Shown: positions 18,416-27,582, counted from the stretch's first letter. The stretch: 64,000 bases of DNA from Gemmatimonadota bacterium (GCA_022825135.1 JAJDYN010000011.1:1-64000); one strand, 5' to 3'. Made by a program: numbers and translations. The notes: generated from the sequence alone by a model not told the origin.

Positions 18416-18766
18416 CTACCTGGGATCCAGGAGCTGGTCGCAATGCATCCAGAGGACTCGCGAGTAGCGGAACAACAGCGGAACCAGCAGAGGAAGCATC
18501 ACCGCCATCGTCAGGATGGACTGATTCGCGGAGAAGCCCGCGAATACCATCAGGACCACCCCCAGCGGCGCGCACAGGGCCAGACCCAACCCGTAGCTGA
18601 AGTACATGGCCCCGGTGAAGTACCCCGGCTCCCTCTCGTATTTCAGCCGGCAGGAGGGGCACGAGGGATGCATCTTCCAGAGGCTTTCGAAGACCGCGCC
18701 GTCCAGACAGCGCGGACACCGGAGCCGGACCATGGCTCGGAGGCGCCCTGGCAGCCTCTCGCTCAT
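18416..18766 (-). CDS. DUF983 zinc-ribbon membrane protein
   Basis: 116 aa. CPRC at residues 18-21 and CPSC at 36-39 form a zinc ribbon (CPRC-x14-CPSC), then LKYEREPGYFTGAMYFSYGLGL and a second hydrophobic helix pair, which is the DUF983 signature. Some alphaproteobacterial DUF983 proteins lie near cytochrome oxidase genes, but the function is unknown and no oxidase is adjacent here. It lies 45 bp downstream of the SDR gene on the same strand and could be co-transcribed. Confidence 0.82.
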   Translation of the reverse strand: MSERLPGRLRAMVRLRCPRCLDGAVFESLWKMHPSCPSCRLKYEREPGYFTGAMYFSYGLGLALCAPLGVVLMVFAGFSANQSILTMAVMLPLLVPLLFRYSRVLWMHCDQLLDPR

Positions 18767-18815
18767 TGACGGGGCGGCACGCGATGGTTCGCGACCCGGA
18801 CCGCGGCCACGGGCG

Positions 18816-19610
18816 TCAGCTCCGGCCCGAAGGCGGCGTGTACCTCCCGTCGATGGCCGTCCAGCCGCCGTCCGCGAACAGGACCGACCCGGTCACGTAG
18901 CTGGCGGCGTCGGAGGCGAGGAAGACCGTCGGGCCGGCCATCTCGCGGGCGCTGCCCCAGCGGTCGAGGATGTTGCGCGCGGCGTAGGCGCCATACCAGT
19001 CCGGGTGGTCCTTGATTGGCGCCGTGAGCGGCGTGTCGATCACGCCCGGCGCGACCGCGTTCACCCTCACCCCGCGGGGCCCGAGTTCGGCTGCGGCGAC
19101 CCGCACCATCTGCACGATCCCCGCCTTGGTGGCGGCGTACATGCTCTGGCCCGGCTCGACCACCACGGACCGTATCGAGCTGAAGAGGATGATGGACCCC
19201 GAGCCCTGCGCGCTCATGATCCGTCCCGCGGACTGGATGACGTGCGCGCCGCCCTTGAGGTTGAGGCCGAGAACGCGGTCGATCTCCTCGTCGGTGTAGT
19301 CGAGGAGGGGCTTGCGCACGTTTACGCCGGGGGTGCAGACCACGACGTCGAGGGATCCGCGGGCGGCCAAGATGTCCTCGAACGCGCGGGTGACGGCAGC
19401 GCCGTCGAGGATGTCCAGGGGGGCGGAGGCGGCCTCGCCCCCGGCCGCGCGTATTGTCGCCGCCGTGTGGGCGGCAGCGTCCGCGTCGATGTCGAGGCAG
19501 GACACGTGGGCACCCGCCTCCGCGCATCCGATCGCGACCGCCTCGCCGATGCCGGAGCCGCCTCCGACGACCGCGGCGGTGCGTCCCTCCAGGCTGAACA
19601 TCGTGCTCAT
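18816..19610 (-). CDS. Short-chain dehydrogenase/reductase (SDR)
   Basis: 264 aa. The cofactor motif is VGGGSGIGEAVA with D40-like LDIDAD after beta-2, suggesting NAD(H) rather than NADP(H). NLKGG follows the fourth strand. The catalytic Ser lies in ILFSSIRS and the YAATK motif supplies Tyr and Lys. RVNAVAPGVIDTPLT and FLASDAASYVTGSVLFADGGW are standard classical-SDR C-terminal segments. The substrate cannot be assigned. It is divergent from the M20 peptidase gene. Confidence 0.88.
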   Translation of the reverse strand: MSTMFSLEGRTAAVVGGGSGIGEAVAIGCAEAGAHVSCLDIDADAAAHTAATIRAAGGEAASAPLDILDGAAVTRAFEDILAARGSLDVVVCTPGVNVRKPLLDYTDEEIDRVLGLNLKGGAHVIQSAGRIMSAQGSGSIILFSSIRSVVVEPGQSMYAATKAGIVQMVRVAAAELGPRGVRVNAVAPGVIDTPLTAPIKDHPDWYGAYAARNILDRWGSAREMAGPTVFLASDAASYVTGSVLFADGGWTAIDGRYTPPSGRS

Positions 19611-19734
19611 GGGAAGTCTCCGGCGGGGTTTCGTGTGGTGAAGGGGCGGCGCACAATGTAAGGATCATGCGCGCGGGGCAACCCGGCTCACGCGCGTCCC
19701 CCGCTGCCGCGCGCCCCCGGCCCCGGAGACCCGC

Positions 19735-21030
19735 ATGCGCCACGCAAGCCCGCCGGCCCGCGTCCGCCGCGAAAACCGCGTCCTCGCCGAAGCGGAGGCC
19801 GCGCGCGACGAGATCGTGGCCTTCACGGCGGAGATGATCCGGATCCCCACGGTGAATCCCCCGGGAGCGTGCTACCGCGAGTGCGCCGCCTTGATCGGCC
19901 GGCGGTTGCAGGCGACGGGCCTGGCGGTGGAGTACGTGGAGGCCGAGGGGCGCCCCGAGCACACCGCCGAATACCCGCGGGTGAACGTGGTCGGGCGCGG
20001 GGCAGCCGTCCCGGGACGCCCGCGGCTCCATTTGAACGGCCACTTCGACGTGGTTCCGCCGGGTGAGGGGTGGACGGTCGACCCCTTCTCGCGCGTGGTG
20101 CGCGACGGACGCATCTACGGACGGGGCGCGTCGGACATGAAGTCAGGGATCGCCGCCGCAGTATTCGCGGTCGAGGCGTTGCGGCGGGCCGGAGTCGCGC
20201 TCGAGGGAGCCGTGGACATCAGCGCAACCGTCGACGAGGAGAGCGGCGGCTTCGCGGGCGTGGCGCACCTGTGCGAAGCCGGAATCATCTCGGGCGACGA
20301 CACCCGGTACGCGATCATCCCCGAGCCGTTCGGACCCGCCCGCGTGTGCCTGGGACACCGGGGCGTCTACTGGTTCGACGTGGTCGCGCACGGCCACACC
20401 GCCCACGGCAGCATGAGCCATCTCGGGCACAGCGCCATCGACGACATGGGAGCGCTTCTGGAAGCCTTCCGAACCCGGCTCGCCCCAGAGCTCGCGACGC
20501 GCGTTTCCGCGCTCCCCATCGTGCCGGAGCTCTCCCGGCGCCCCTCCCTGAACGTCAACGCGATCACCGGCGGCCAGGCCGGCGAAGGAGTCCAGTCGCC
20601 CTGCGTGGCTGACCGCTGCGTGGCCACCGTCGACCGCCGTTTCATCCCCGAAGAGTCCTTCGAGGAGGTCCGCGCCGAAATCGCGCGCCTGATCGGGTCG
20701 GTGGAGGACGACGACCCGGGACGCCGTTTCACCATCGAGGAGCGCATGGTGGTCCAGCCGGCCGCAACGCCGCCCGGGTCACCGCTCGTGGCCGCCCTCT
20801 CCCGCGCGGTGGAAACCGTGCGCGGGCGCCCTGCGGAACTCGTGGCCAGTCCCGGCACCTACGACCAGAAGCACTTCGCCCGCATCGCCGGCATCGAGCA
20901 CTGCGTAGCCTACGGTCCGGGGCCCCTCGAAGAGGCACACCAGCCGGACGAGTCCTGCGCGGTGGACGACCTCGTCGCGAGTACGCAGGTGATGGCGCTG
21001 GCGGCGCTTGAGCTGGTGGGGTCCCGGTAG
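19735..21030 (+). CDS. M20-family amidohydrolase/peptidase (ArgE/DapE-like)
   Basis: 431 aa. Metal ligands are recognisable: H in HLNGHFDVVPPGEGW (with its catalytic Asp), D in GRIYGRGASDMKSG, the catalytic EE in VDEESGG, an E in IIPEPFG, and the late H near DQKHFARIAG. The dimerisation domain has GVYWFDVVAHGHTAHGS. Members hydrolyse N-acyl amino acids or succinyl-diaminopimelate; the exact substrate is unclear. There is no signal peptide. GGAGA precedes the ATG, and the next gene begins one base after the stop. Confidence 0.86.
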   Translation: MRHASPPARVRRENRVLAEAEAARDEIVAFTAEMIRIPTVNPPGACYRECAALIGRRLQATGLAVEYVEAEGRPEHTAEYPRVNVVGRGAAVPGRPRLHLNGHFDVVPPGEGWTVDPFSRVVRDGRIYGRGASDMKSGIAAAVFAVEALRRAGVALEGAVDISATVDEESGGFAGVAHLCEAGIISGDDTRYAIIPEPFGPARVCLGHRGVYWFDVVAHGHTAHGSMSHLGHSAIDDMGALLEAFRTRLAPELATRVSALPIVPELSRRPSLNVNAITGGQAGEGVQSPCVADRCVATVDRRFIPEESFEEVRAEIARLIGSVEDDDPGRRFTIEERMVVQPAATPPGSPLVAALSRAVETVRGRPAELVASPGTYDQKHFARIAGIEHCVAYGPGPLEEAHQPDESCAVDDLVASTQVMALAALELVGSR

Positions 21031-21031
21031 C

Positions 21032-22219
21032 ATGAGGCACGTCGCACCCGCGATCCTGGCGGTGGCCGCAATGGCGGTTGCCGGCTGCGAAGCGGCCCCC
21101 GTCTCCACGAACACGACGCGAGACAGCCTCGGGGTAACGATCGTCGAGTCGGTCGCGCATCTGTGGGCCACGCGTGACGCATGGCGGGTCGAGGAGGAAC
21201 CGATCCTCGACCTGGCCGAGACCGGCTCCGGCGAAATGCACACCTTCTTTCGAGTAAGAGATGTGCTGCGCGCGGGATCCGGCGACCTGGCCGTTGCCGA
21301 CGGCGCGTCCCAGCAGGTCCGGATCTACGATGCAACGGGGCGATTCGTCCGTGCCTTCGGTGGACCGGGTGAGGGGCCGGGCGAGTTTCGCTCTCTCTGG
21401 GCCCTCATCCCGAGGCCCGACGGGCGACTCGTGGCGCTGGACCGCACGGCGGGGGGAAGCGGCGCGGTGTTCGACCTGGAATCGGGGCTGGTCTCTTCGT
21501 TCCGGATGCCGGAGGGGGTTTCTCCGGTTCGGCACCCGGTGGCCTCGGACGTGGTCTGGGGACTGGATCTGGCGCCCGGCGCGGATGAGGAGCGGCGACG
21601 CGCGGGCCTGCAGCGCCCTCCGGTCACCATCGTTCGATTGTCGCGGGACCGCTTGTCGAGCGACTCGGTCACGAGCCTTCCCGGATATGAGAACTTCATC
21701 GTTACCGAAGGGGACGACATCCCGATCATGGGTCGATTGCCCCACGCAGTGCCGGACGGCGAAGGGCGAATCGCCATGGGCACGGCCGACGCGCTGGAGT
21801 ATTCGATCGTCGACGGCCGGACCGGAGAGCTGCGCCTGATCGCGCGGATCCTCGGGGTTCCGCTGACCGTGTCCGGCGCGGAAGTGGACCGTGAAAGGGA
21901 GGAATGGCTGGGACCCGATCCCAGTCCCTTCATTCGGGACATGATGGCTCGCTTGCCCGTGCCCACCGAGAAACCGGGCTATCAGCGCATGATCGTGGAT
22001 GCCGACGGCAATGTGTGGGCGGGCGAGTACCTTGGACTCGCCCGGCGCGACGAACCGCAGAAGTGGTACGTGGTGCACTCGTCGGGGGTGTGGCTCGGAG
22101 TCGTCGACACACCGGCGCGCTTCGAGCTGATGCGGGTGGGCGCCGACGAGGTGTTCGGGGTGCGGCGTGACGTCAACGATGTCGAGCATCCGCAGGTTCT
22201 GCGCCTGGTGAAGCCCTGA
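21032..22219 (+). CDS. 6-bladed beta-propeller lipoprotein
   Basis: About 395 aa. The start MRHVAPAILAVAAMAVAGCEA carries a lipobox (VAGC). The propeller blades include DLAVADGASQQVRIYDATGRFVRAFG, GPGEGPGEFRSLWALIPRPDGRLVALD and the late MIVDADGNVWAGEY. It is a sister of the lipoproteins at 15056 and 28280. It starts one base after the M20 stop, so the pair is probably translated from one message. Confidence 0.75.
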   Translation: MRHVAPAILAVAAMAVAGCEAAPVSTNTTRDSLGVTIVESVAHLWATRDAWRVEEEPILDLAETGSGEMHTFFRVRDVLRAGSGDLAVADGASQQVRIYDATGRFVRAFGGPGEGPGEFRSLWALIPRPDGRLVALDRTAGGSGAVFDLESGLVSSFRMPEGVSPVRHPVASDVVWGLDLAPGADEERRRAGLQRPPVTIVRLSRDRLSSDSVTSLPGYENFIVTEGDDIPIMGRLPHAVPDGEGRIAMGTADALEYSIVDGRTGELRLIARILGVPLTVSGAEVDREREEWLGPDPSPFIRDMMARLPVPTEKPGYQRMIVDADGNVWAGEYLGLARRDEPQKWYVVHSSGVWLGVVDTPARFELMRVGADEVFGVRRDVNDVEHPQVLRLVKP

Positions 22220-22222
22220 CAG

Positions 22223-22283
22223 GCCTGGATGGGACGTTTCAGCTGGAACGCGATGGGGGCGGACCGCGGCACGGGCTGTCCAG
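22223..22283 (-). repeat. Diverged duplicate of an internal galactokinase segment
   Basis: About 61 bp here match 23267-23328 inside galK. The first 35 bases agree at 32 positions (GCCTGGATGGGACGTTTCAG against GCCTCGATGGGACGTTTCAG, and on), and both end in CTGTCCAG. Read on the minus strand it gives PIAFQLKRPIQA against the galK PFAFQLKRPIEA. It lies between the propeller stop and the end of galK and has no start or regulatory context of its own. Confidence 0.75.
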
Positions 22284-22305
22284 CCGCGCCACTGGAGTTG
22301 CGAAG

Positions 22306-23469
22306 CTACATCTCCTGGACCCCTGCGCCTCCGCTCGGCTTCGCCGCAAACATCATGTCTCCCCTCGGCGGCCCGCCCAGGCGCGGCTCGTAGAAGCGCG
22401 CGGCGAGCGCCTCCATGACGCGCGCGACGGTGCCATCGTCGCAGAGCGCAACGGCGCAGCCACCGAAACCGGCACCGGTGAGACGTGCGCCCGCCGCCCC
22501 CGCCTCACGCGCCAAGGTGACGAGTTCGTCGAGCTCTGGCGTACTCACCTCATAGTCGTCGCGGAGGCTCTCGTGCGACTGCACCATGAGGTCGCCGAAG
22601 CGGTGCAGGTCGCCGTCGCTCATGGCCTGCTCGGCGAGCGCCACCCGGCGGCCCTCTGTAACCACGTGGCGGAAACGGCGAAACAGCACGGGCGCGAGGA
22701 CGCGGCGGGCGTGGCGGAGGAGGCCGTCGAGGTCGCCCGCTGAGACCAGGCCCCGGTAGCTGGATGCCTGGTATGGCGTGCGTTCCACGCCCACGGCATC
22801 CCGCACCTCCTCCAGCGCCTCCCGGCATTGCCGCGCCCTCTCGTTATATGCATCGCGCGCGCGCGCGGACTTCTCGGCACGAACCAGCGACGACGCCACC
22901 ACCCACCGCCATCCCTCGGGCACGCGCACCGGCTTCACGCGCAGTGGGTCGAATGCGATGCGGAGGGCGTGTCCGGCGACTCCGTGAAGGCACGCGGCCT
23001 GGTCCATCCCGCCTCCTTCGAGGCCTACGAAACGCTCGGCACGCGCCATCAGGGCGGCGAGCCGGAGAAGCGGAAGCGTCAGCTCATTGGCCTTCAGCAG
23101 CGCAAGCGCCGAGGCCACGACCAGCGCCGACGAGGACGAAAGCCCCGACGCGATCGGAACATCGCCGGTCACCGTCCCCTTGATGCCTCGCTCCAGCCGC
23201 ACCCCGTGCTCGAGCAGTCCGCGAGACGCCGCCCGCACATAGTTGGACCAGTCGCCCCGGGCCGCGGCCTCGATGGGACGTTTCAGCTGAAACGCGAAGG
23301 GCGCGAAATGCGACGACGGACTGTCCAGACGCACCACCGGATCGTCCACGACGCGGAAATCGACGCGGATTCCCCGGTCGATGGCGATGGGGAGGACCGG
23401 CAGGCCGTTGTAGTCGGTGTGCTCGCCGATCAGGTTGACGCGGCCGGGGGCGGTGACGCGCCAGCTCAA
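22306..23469 (-). CDS. galK: Galactokinase (GHMP kinase)
   Basis: About 387 aa, close to typical GalK. Signature WRVTAPGRVNLIGEHTDYNGLPVLPIAIDR covers the galactokinase motif with the substrate-binding EHTDYN. The GHMP ATP loop is GDVPIASGLSSSSAL, and the third motif is GARLTGAGFGGCAVAL. It phosphorylates galactose at C1. The start is taken as the TTG at 23469, which overlaps the symporter stop (TTGA), so the gene is translationally coupled to its transporter. A segment coding FQLKRP is made from a GTTTCAGCTGAAAC palindrome and is duplicated downstream. Confidence 0.9.
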   Translation of the reverse strand: MSWRVTAPGRVNLIGEHTDYNGLPVLPIAIDRGIRVDFRVVDDPVVRLDSPSSHFAPFAFQLKRPIEAAARGDWSNYVRAASRGLLEHGVRLERGIKGTVTGDVPIASGLSSSSALVVASALALLKANELTLPLLRLAALMARAERFVGLEGGGMDQAACLHGVAGHALRIAFDPLRVKPVRVPEGWRWVVASSLVRAEKSARARDAYNERARQCREALEEVRDAVGVERTPYQASSYRGLVSAGDLDGLLRHARRVLAPVLFRRFRHVVTEGRRVALAEQAMSDGDLHRFGDLMVQSHESLRDDYEVSTPELDELVTLAREAGAAGARLTGAGFGGCAVALCDDGTVARVMEALAARFYEPRLGGPPRGDMMFAAKPSGGAGVQEM

Positions 23470-25238
23470 TCCGAATAGCCCAACTTCGGCAACAGCCGGA
23501 AGAGCCAGACCCCCGCTCCTGCCGAAACCGCCAGCGCGGCCACCGCCGCCACGCCCCGGCCGTACAGCAGATACCCCGTCCCGAAGAGCGCCGCGTAGAC
23601 CAGCACGCAACCGAGGAACCAGGCCAGGAAGGCCGCGGTGATCGACTCGGCGCCGCGCGGGCCTTCGCCCACGTCGACGACCCGCCGCCATCCCCTGCCC
23701 ATCGGCCGGATCCTGTCGTAGAAGCCCTGCAGCGTCTCCGAATCGGCGGGCGAGGTGAGGAAGGTCACCCCGAGCCAGCCGACCGTCGTGATCGCCACGC
23801 CGATCACGAGCTGCGTCCATGCCGGGAGCGGCGCGAGTCCAAGCGCCGCGTGCACCCATGCGAAATAGACCGCAACCAGGAACGAGATCGTCATGCCTGC
23901 CAGCTCGCTCCACACGTTCACGCGGTACCAGAACCAGCGCAGGAGGAAGATGAGCCCGGTTCCGGCCCCGATCTGGAGCAGGATCTGGAACCCCTGCCCC
24001 GCGGTGTCGAGCTGCAGCGCGATGAAGGCGCCGAGCACCATCAGTCCCACGGTCGACAGCCGTCCCACCGCCACAAGCCGCCGCTGGCTCGCGTCCGGGT
24101 TCACGAAGCGGCGGTAGAAGTCGCTCACCACGTACGACGATCCCCAGTTGAGCTGGGTGCTGATCGTGGACATGTACGCCGCCGCCAGCGACGCGACCAC
24201 CAGCCCGAGCAGTCCGGCGGGCAGGAACACCAGCATGGCGGGATAGGCCAGGTCATTGCCCACCAGCCCCGGATCCAGCTCCGGGAAGCGCGCCTGGATG
24301 TCGGACAGCTCCGGGTACACGAGCATCGAGCACAGCGCCACGATGATCCACGGCCAGGGACGGAGCCCGTAGTGCGCGATGTTGAACCACAGCGTGGCCT
24401 TCATCGACTCCTTCTCGTTCTTCGCCGCGAGCATGCGCTGGGCGACGTAACCCCCGCCCCCGGGCTCGGCCCCGGGATACCACGCGCTCCACCACTGCAC
24501 CGCGATCGGGATGATGAAGATCCCCGCGGCGACGCTCCAGTCGGAGAAGTCCGGGAAGAAGTTCATCGCAGACTGCAGATCGGGGTGCGAGACCAGCCCC
24601 GCGAGCCCGCCGACCTCCGGCTGACGCAGCGCGAACACGGCGGCCGCGACCGAGCCGATCATCGCCACGACAAAGAGCACCAGGTCGGTCACCACGACCC
24701 CCCAGAGCCCCGACGTCGCGGAGTAGATCATCGTCACGGTGCCCGCGATCAGGACCGTGGTCAGCGGATCCAGCCCCAGCAGCACGCCGCCGATCTTGGT
24801 CGCCGCGAGCGTCACGGTCGCGATGATCATCACGTTGTAGAAGACGCCGAGATAGAGCGCCCGGAACCCCCGCAGGAACGCCGCCGCGCGCCCCGAATAG
24901 CGCAGCTCGTAGAACTCGATGTCGGTCAGCGCGCCCGACCGCCGCCAGAGCCTCGCGTAGAAGAAGACCGTGCACATCCCGGTGATCAGGAAGGCCCACC
25001 AGGACCAGTTCTGCGCGACCCCGCCGCCGCGCACGAAGTCCGCGATCAGGTTGGGCGTGTCGGTCGAGAACGTCGTCGCGACCATCGACGTGCCCAGCAG
25101 CCACCACGGCAGCTTCCGCCCCGAAAGGAAGAACTCGTCGGCCCCGGATCCCGCGCGCCGGGCAAAACGCAGACCGATGGCGAGGGCGGTGAGCCCGTAA
25201 AGCGCGATGACGATCCAGTCGAGCGTGGTGAGCTGCAT
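23466..25238 (-). CDS. Sodium:solute symporter (SGLT-like), galactose operon
   Basis: About 590 aa from the ATG at 25238; the 67-residue upstream extension is not transporter-like. TM1-2 carry FFLSGRKLPWWLLGTSMVATTFSTDTPNLIADFVRGGGVAQNW, and SSYVVSDFYRRFVNPDASQR marks the later helices. Membership of the large variant with a C-terminal extension found in Bacteroidota and Gemmatimonadota is likely. It lies between a nucleotidyltransferase and galK on one strand with 4-base overlap to galK, so galactose or a galactoside is the probable substrate. Confidence 0.87.
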   Translation of the reverse strand: MQLTTLDWIVIALYGLTALAIGLRFARRAGSGADEFFLSGRKLPWWLLGTSMVATTFSTDTPNLIADFVRGGGVAQNWSWWAFLITGMCTVFFYARLWRRSGALTDIEFYELRYSGRAAAFLRGFRALYLGVFYNVMIIATVTLAATKIGGVLLGLDPLTTVLIAGTVTMIYSATSGLWGVVVTDLVLFVVAMIGSVAAAVFALRQPEVGGLAGLVSHPDLQSAMNFFPDFSDWSVAAGIFIIPIAVQWWSAWYPGAEPGGGGYVAQRMLAAKNEKESMKATLWFNIAHYGLRPWPWIIVALCSMLVYPELSDIQARFPELDPGLVGNDLAYPAMLVFLPAGLLGLVVASLAAAYMSTISTQLNWGSSYVVSDFYRRFVNPDASQRRLVAVGRLSTVGLMVLGAFIALQLDTAGQGFQILLQIGAGTGLIFLLRWFWYRVNVWSELAGMTISFLVAVYFAWVHAALGLAPLPAWTQLVIGVAITTVGWLGVTFLTSPADSETLQGFYDRIRPMGRGWRRVVDVGEGPRGAESITAAFLAWFLGCVLVYAALFGTGYLLYGRGVAAVAALAVSAGAGVWLFRLLPKLGYSD

Positions 25239-25243
25239 GCGGT

Positions 25244-26236
25244 CTACTCGCGGGAGACGGGAGATGGCGGAGCGTCCCGGAGGGTTGGCCGGGCGTCCGT
25301 GAGGGATCGCCGGGCGTCCCACAGGCGCGTGGGATAGACCCCCGAGTCTACCAGCCCCCGCAGCGATCGGGCCACTCCCGCGTGATCGCCGGGAAACGTG
25401 ACGCCAAGCCATTGCTCCCGGGTGGGAAGCACGGTGCAACGAACACGGCCCGCCGCGATGAGGTCGTTCACGGCCTCCGACAGGTAGAACTCGCGGTCGA
25501 GCCCAGGCCCCGAAGCGAGGAACGCGGAAAAGAGGTCACTCAGGGGCGCAAGGATGTCAGGATGGAACCCCCACAGGTTCATGCAAACGGGGGTGTGCAG
25601 CGAGACGTCGAGCGTTCGGCCGGCAACGTCCCGGCCCACGGCGCGGTCTCCCTGGCGTCGGAGCTCCAGCCCCTCGGTCAGCCGCTGCAGCGCGCCGGAT
25701 TCGCACATCTCGCAGAGGCCGCGCGAGACGCCCCCCCTCTCTGAGAGCGTGACTTCGAGGGGGTAGCCGATGGTGAAGGCGCGGGTGAGCGGACATGGGC
25801 CGCTCGTTGCCGGATCCGAAGCCCGCATCGCCCGGGCCAACGCTGCGTACGCCCCCCGCCCGTAGAAGTCGTCGGCGTTGCACACCGCGAAAGGTCCATC
25901 GACCTGCTCGCCCGCGGTCAGGACGGCGAAGCCCGTACCCCACGGGCGGGTTCGCCCGGGGGGCGGGTCATCCACGAGCCCCGGATGAGCCATCCGCTGG
26001 TACGCGTAGCGGATGTCGAGGTGGGCCGCCGCATCACGCAGGTGCGCGTCGAAATCGGGGCGGGGCGATTCCTGGATGACCAGCAGAAAGCGGGTGAAGC
26101 CGGATAGCGCCGCATCGTAGAGGGCGTAGTCGAGGAGAGCCTCGCCGCCCGGGCCGATGGGCGCGAGCTGCTTGAGGCGGCCGAACCGGGTGGAGCGGCC
26201 GGCCGCGAGGATGACCAGGGTCAGGGGTGGATTCAA
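25244..26236 (-). CDS. Sugar-phosphate nucleotidyltransferase (NTP_transferase fold)
   Basis: 330 aa. The start LVILAAGRSTRFGRLKQLAPIGPGGEALLDYALYDA carries the nucleotidyltransferase LAAG-x-x-x-RFG-x-x-KQ signature, and AVCNADDFYG is the metal-binding D-x-D-like site. The same family (LAAGMGSRYGGLKQ type) often accompanies galactokinase and SSS genes in Bacteroidota. The start is a TTG at 26236 with GGAGG in front. It may convert the sugar-1-phosphate made by GalK into an NDP-sugar, replacing GalT; that is inference from context. Confidence 0.78.
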   Translation of the reverse strand: MNPPLTLVILAAGRSTRFGRLKQLAPIGPGGEALLDYALYDAALSGFTRFLLVIQESPRPDFDAHLRDAAAHLDIRYAYQRMAHPGLVDDPPPGRTRPWGTGFAVLTAGEQVDGPFAVCNADDFYGRGAYAALARAMRASDPATSGPCPLTRAFTIGYPLEVTLSERGGVSRGLCEMCESGALQRLTEGLELRRQGDRAVGRDVAGRTLDVSLHTPVCMNLWGFHPDILAPLSDLFSAFLASGPGLDREFYLSEAVNDLIAAGRVRCTVLPTREQWLGVTFPGDHAGVARSLRGLVDSGVYPTRLWDARRSLTDARPTLRDAPPSPVSRE

Positions 26237-26594
26237 GACGCCTCCGGCCTCGACAGCCCCCTGTTGTCTCGCTTCAAGCGCGGCAACTGAGGCCGCGCCT
26301 CCGAGGTCGGTCCGTGTATGGCATGTGTTCAGCGACCCTCCGTGGAGCGTTGCAAATCGTCGTATGCAACAGAATGTTGCTTTTCGAGTTTTGCAACATC
26401 CGACAGAGGGGTTCGGCAGACGAGGCCATCACCCGCACCCGACGCCGTCGCCGGCATTCCCGCCACGAATTCGAGGGTTGCCGTAACCCAATAATCCACA
26501 GTAGGTTGGCAGCGTCCCACGACAGAGGGTAAGTCAGTCCCATCGAGACCATGACCGAGCGCGCCGGCGCGTGCCAACACCGGAGCGTTCCCGC
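26237..26594. promoter_or_regulatory. Divergent regulatory gap with two TGCAAC inverted repeats
   Basis: No gene is supported in this 358-bp space between the nucleotidyltransferase and the epimerase. Two inverted repeats lie side by side: GTTGCA (26349-26354) with TGCAAC (26365-26370), and ATGTTGC (26374-26380) with GCAACAT (26393-26399). Both share the TTGC/GCAA half-site and the local sequence is AT-rich. They could be operator sites for a regulator controlling the divergent galactose genes, or a terminator-like fold. Confidence 0.5.
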
Positions 26595-27563
26595 GTGAGC
26601 CGAAAGGTCCTCATCACCGGTGGCGCCGGATTCGTCGGGAGCCACGTCGCGGCCGCCCACATCGCGCGCGGCGATCGGGTGTCCATCATGGACGACCTCT
26701 CTTCGGGGCGATCCGCGAACGTTCCCTCCCGCGCCGAGCTCGTCGAGATGGACATCGGCGACCCGCGCGCCCGGGAACTGATCCGCGATGGCGGCTTCGA
26801 CCTGATCAACCACCATGCGGCGCAGATCGACGTGCGCGCCTCGGTCGCCGATCCGATTGCCGACGCGAGGGTCAACATCGCCGGCCTCCTCAACATCCTC
26901 GAGGCGGCGCGCGAGGCGGGGACCCGGCGCGTGGTCTTCGTGTCCAGCGGAGGCGTGGTCTACGGGGAGCCCGAGGCGTATCCCACCCCCGAAGGCGCTC
27001 CCAAGCGCCCGGCCTCTCCTTACGGAGTGTCGAAACTCGCGGGCGAGTACTACCTCGACTACTACCGCGAGGTGCACGGCCTCGACTGCGTGGCGCTCAG
27101 GTACGGCAACGTCTACGGCCCCGGGCAGGACCCTGCGGGGGAGGCGGGCGTGGTGGCCATCTTCTGCAATCGCCTGCTCGCGGGCGAACCCCTGGTGATC
27201 TACGGCGACGGTGAACAGACCCGGGACTACGTCTACGCGGAAGACGTGGCGACCGCCAACCTGATCGCCGCCGACATGCCGCTCGAGGACGGCGCCGGCA
27301 TCGACGCGAGAGCCTTCAACGTGGGCACCGGGGAGGCGACGAGCGTGAACACGCTGGCGACCCTCCTGGAAGAAACCGCGGGCGTCCGCCCCGGCCGGAT
27401 GCACATGGACGCCCGTCCCGGCGAGCTTCGGCACAGCGTGCTCTCGACCGCGCGCATCCGCGCGATGGGCTGGTCGCCCGCGCATACCCTGCGCGAGGGG
27501 CTGGCGCGCACGTTCCGGCACATCGCGGCGGAGAGGGCGGCACCTCGTCCGCGTTCGGCCTGA
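26595..27563 (+). CDS. NAD-dependent sugar epimerase/dehydratase (GalE-like extended SDR)
   Basis: About 322 aa. The N-terminal motif is VLITGGAGFVGSHVAAA, with D in IMDDLSSG for NAD. NHHAAQIDVRASV is the third-strand segment, the catalytic Ser is in VSSGGVVYG, the YGVSK motif follows, and ALRYGNVYGPGQDP and YGDGEQTRDYVYAEDVA are standard for UDP-sugar 4-epimerases. Its divergence from the galactose operon suggests UDP-galactose/UDP-glucose interconversion. A GTG at 26595 with CGGAG upstream is chosen over a GTG at 26571. Confidence 0.85.
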   Translation: MSRKVLITGGAGFVGSHVAAAHIARGDRVSIMDDLSSGRSANVPSRAELVEMDIGDPRARELIRDGGFDLINHHAAQIDVRASVADPIADARVNIAGLLNILEAAREAGTRRVVFVSSGGVVYGEPEAYPTPEGAPKRPASPYGVSKLAGEYYLDYYREVHGLDCVALRYGNVYGPGQDPAGEAGVVAIFCNRLLAGEPLVIYGDGEQTRDYVYAEDVATANLIAADMPLEDGAGIDARAFNVGTGEATSVNTLATLLEETAGVRPGRMHMDARPGELRHSVLSTARIRAMGWSPAHTLREGLARTFRHIAAERAAPRPRSA

Positions 27564-27582
27564 TCTCTCGACGGTGCAATCG

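Noticed and set aside
26274..26594. A regulator gene in the galactose divergent gap
   Set aside because: No frame shows a helix-turn-helix or other domain, and the stretch contains palindromes and stop codons.
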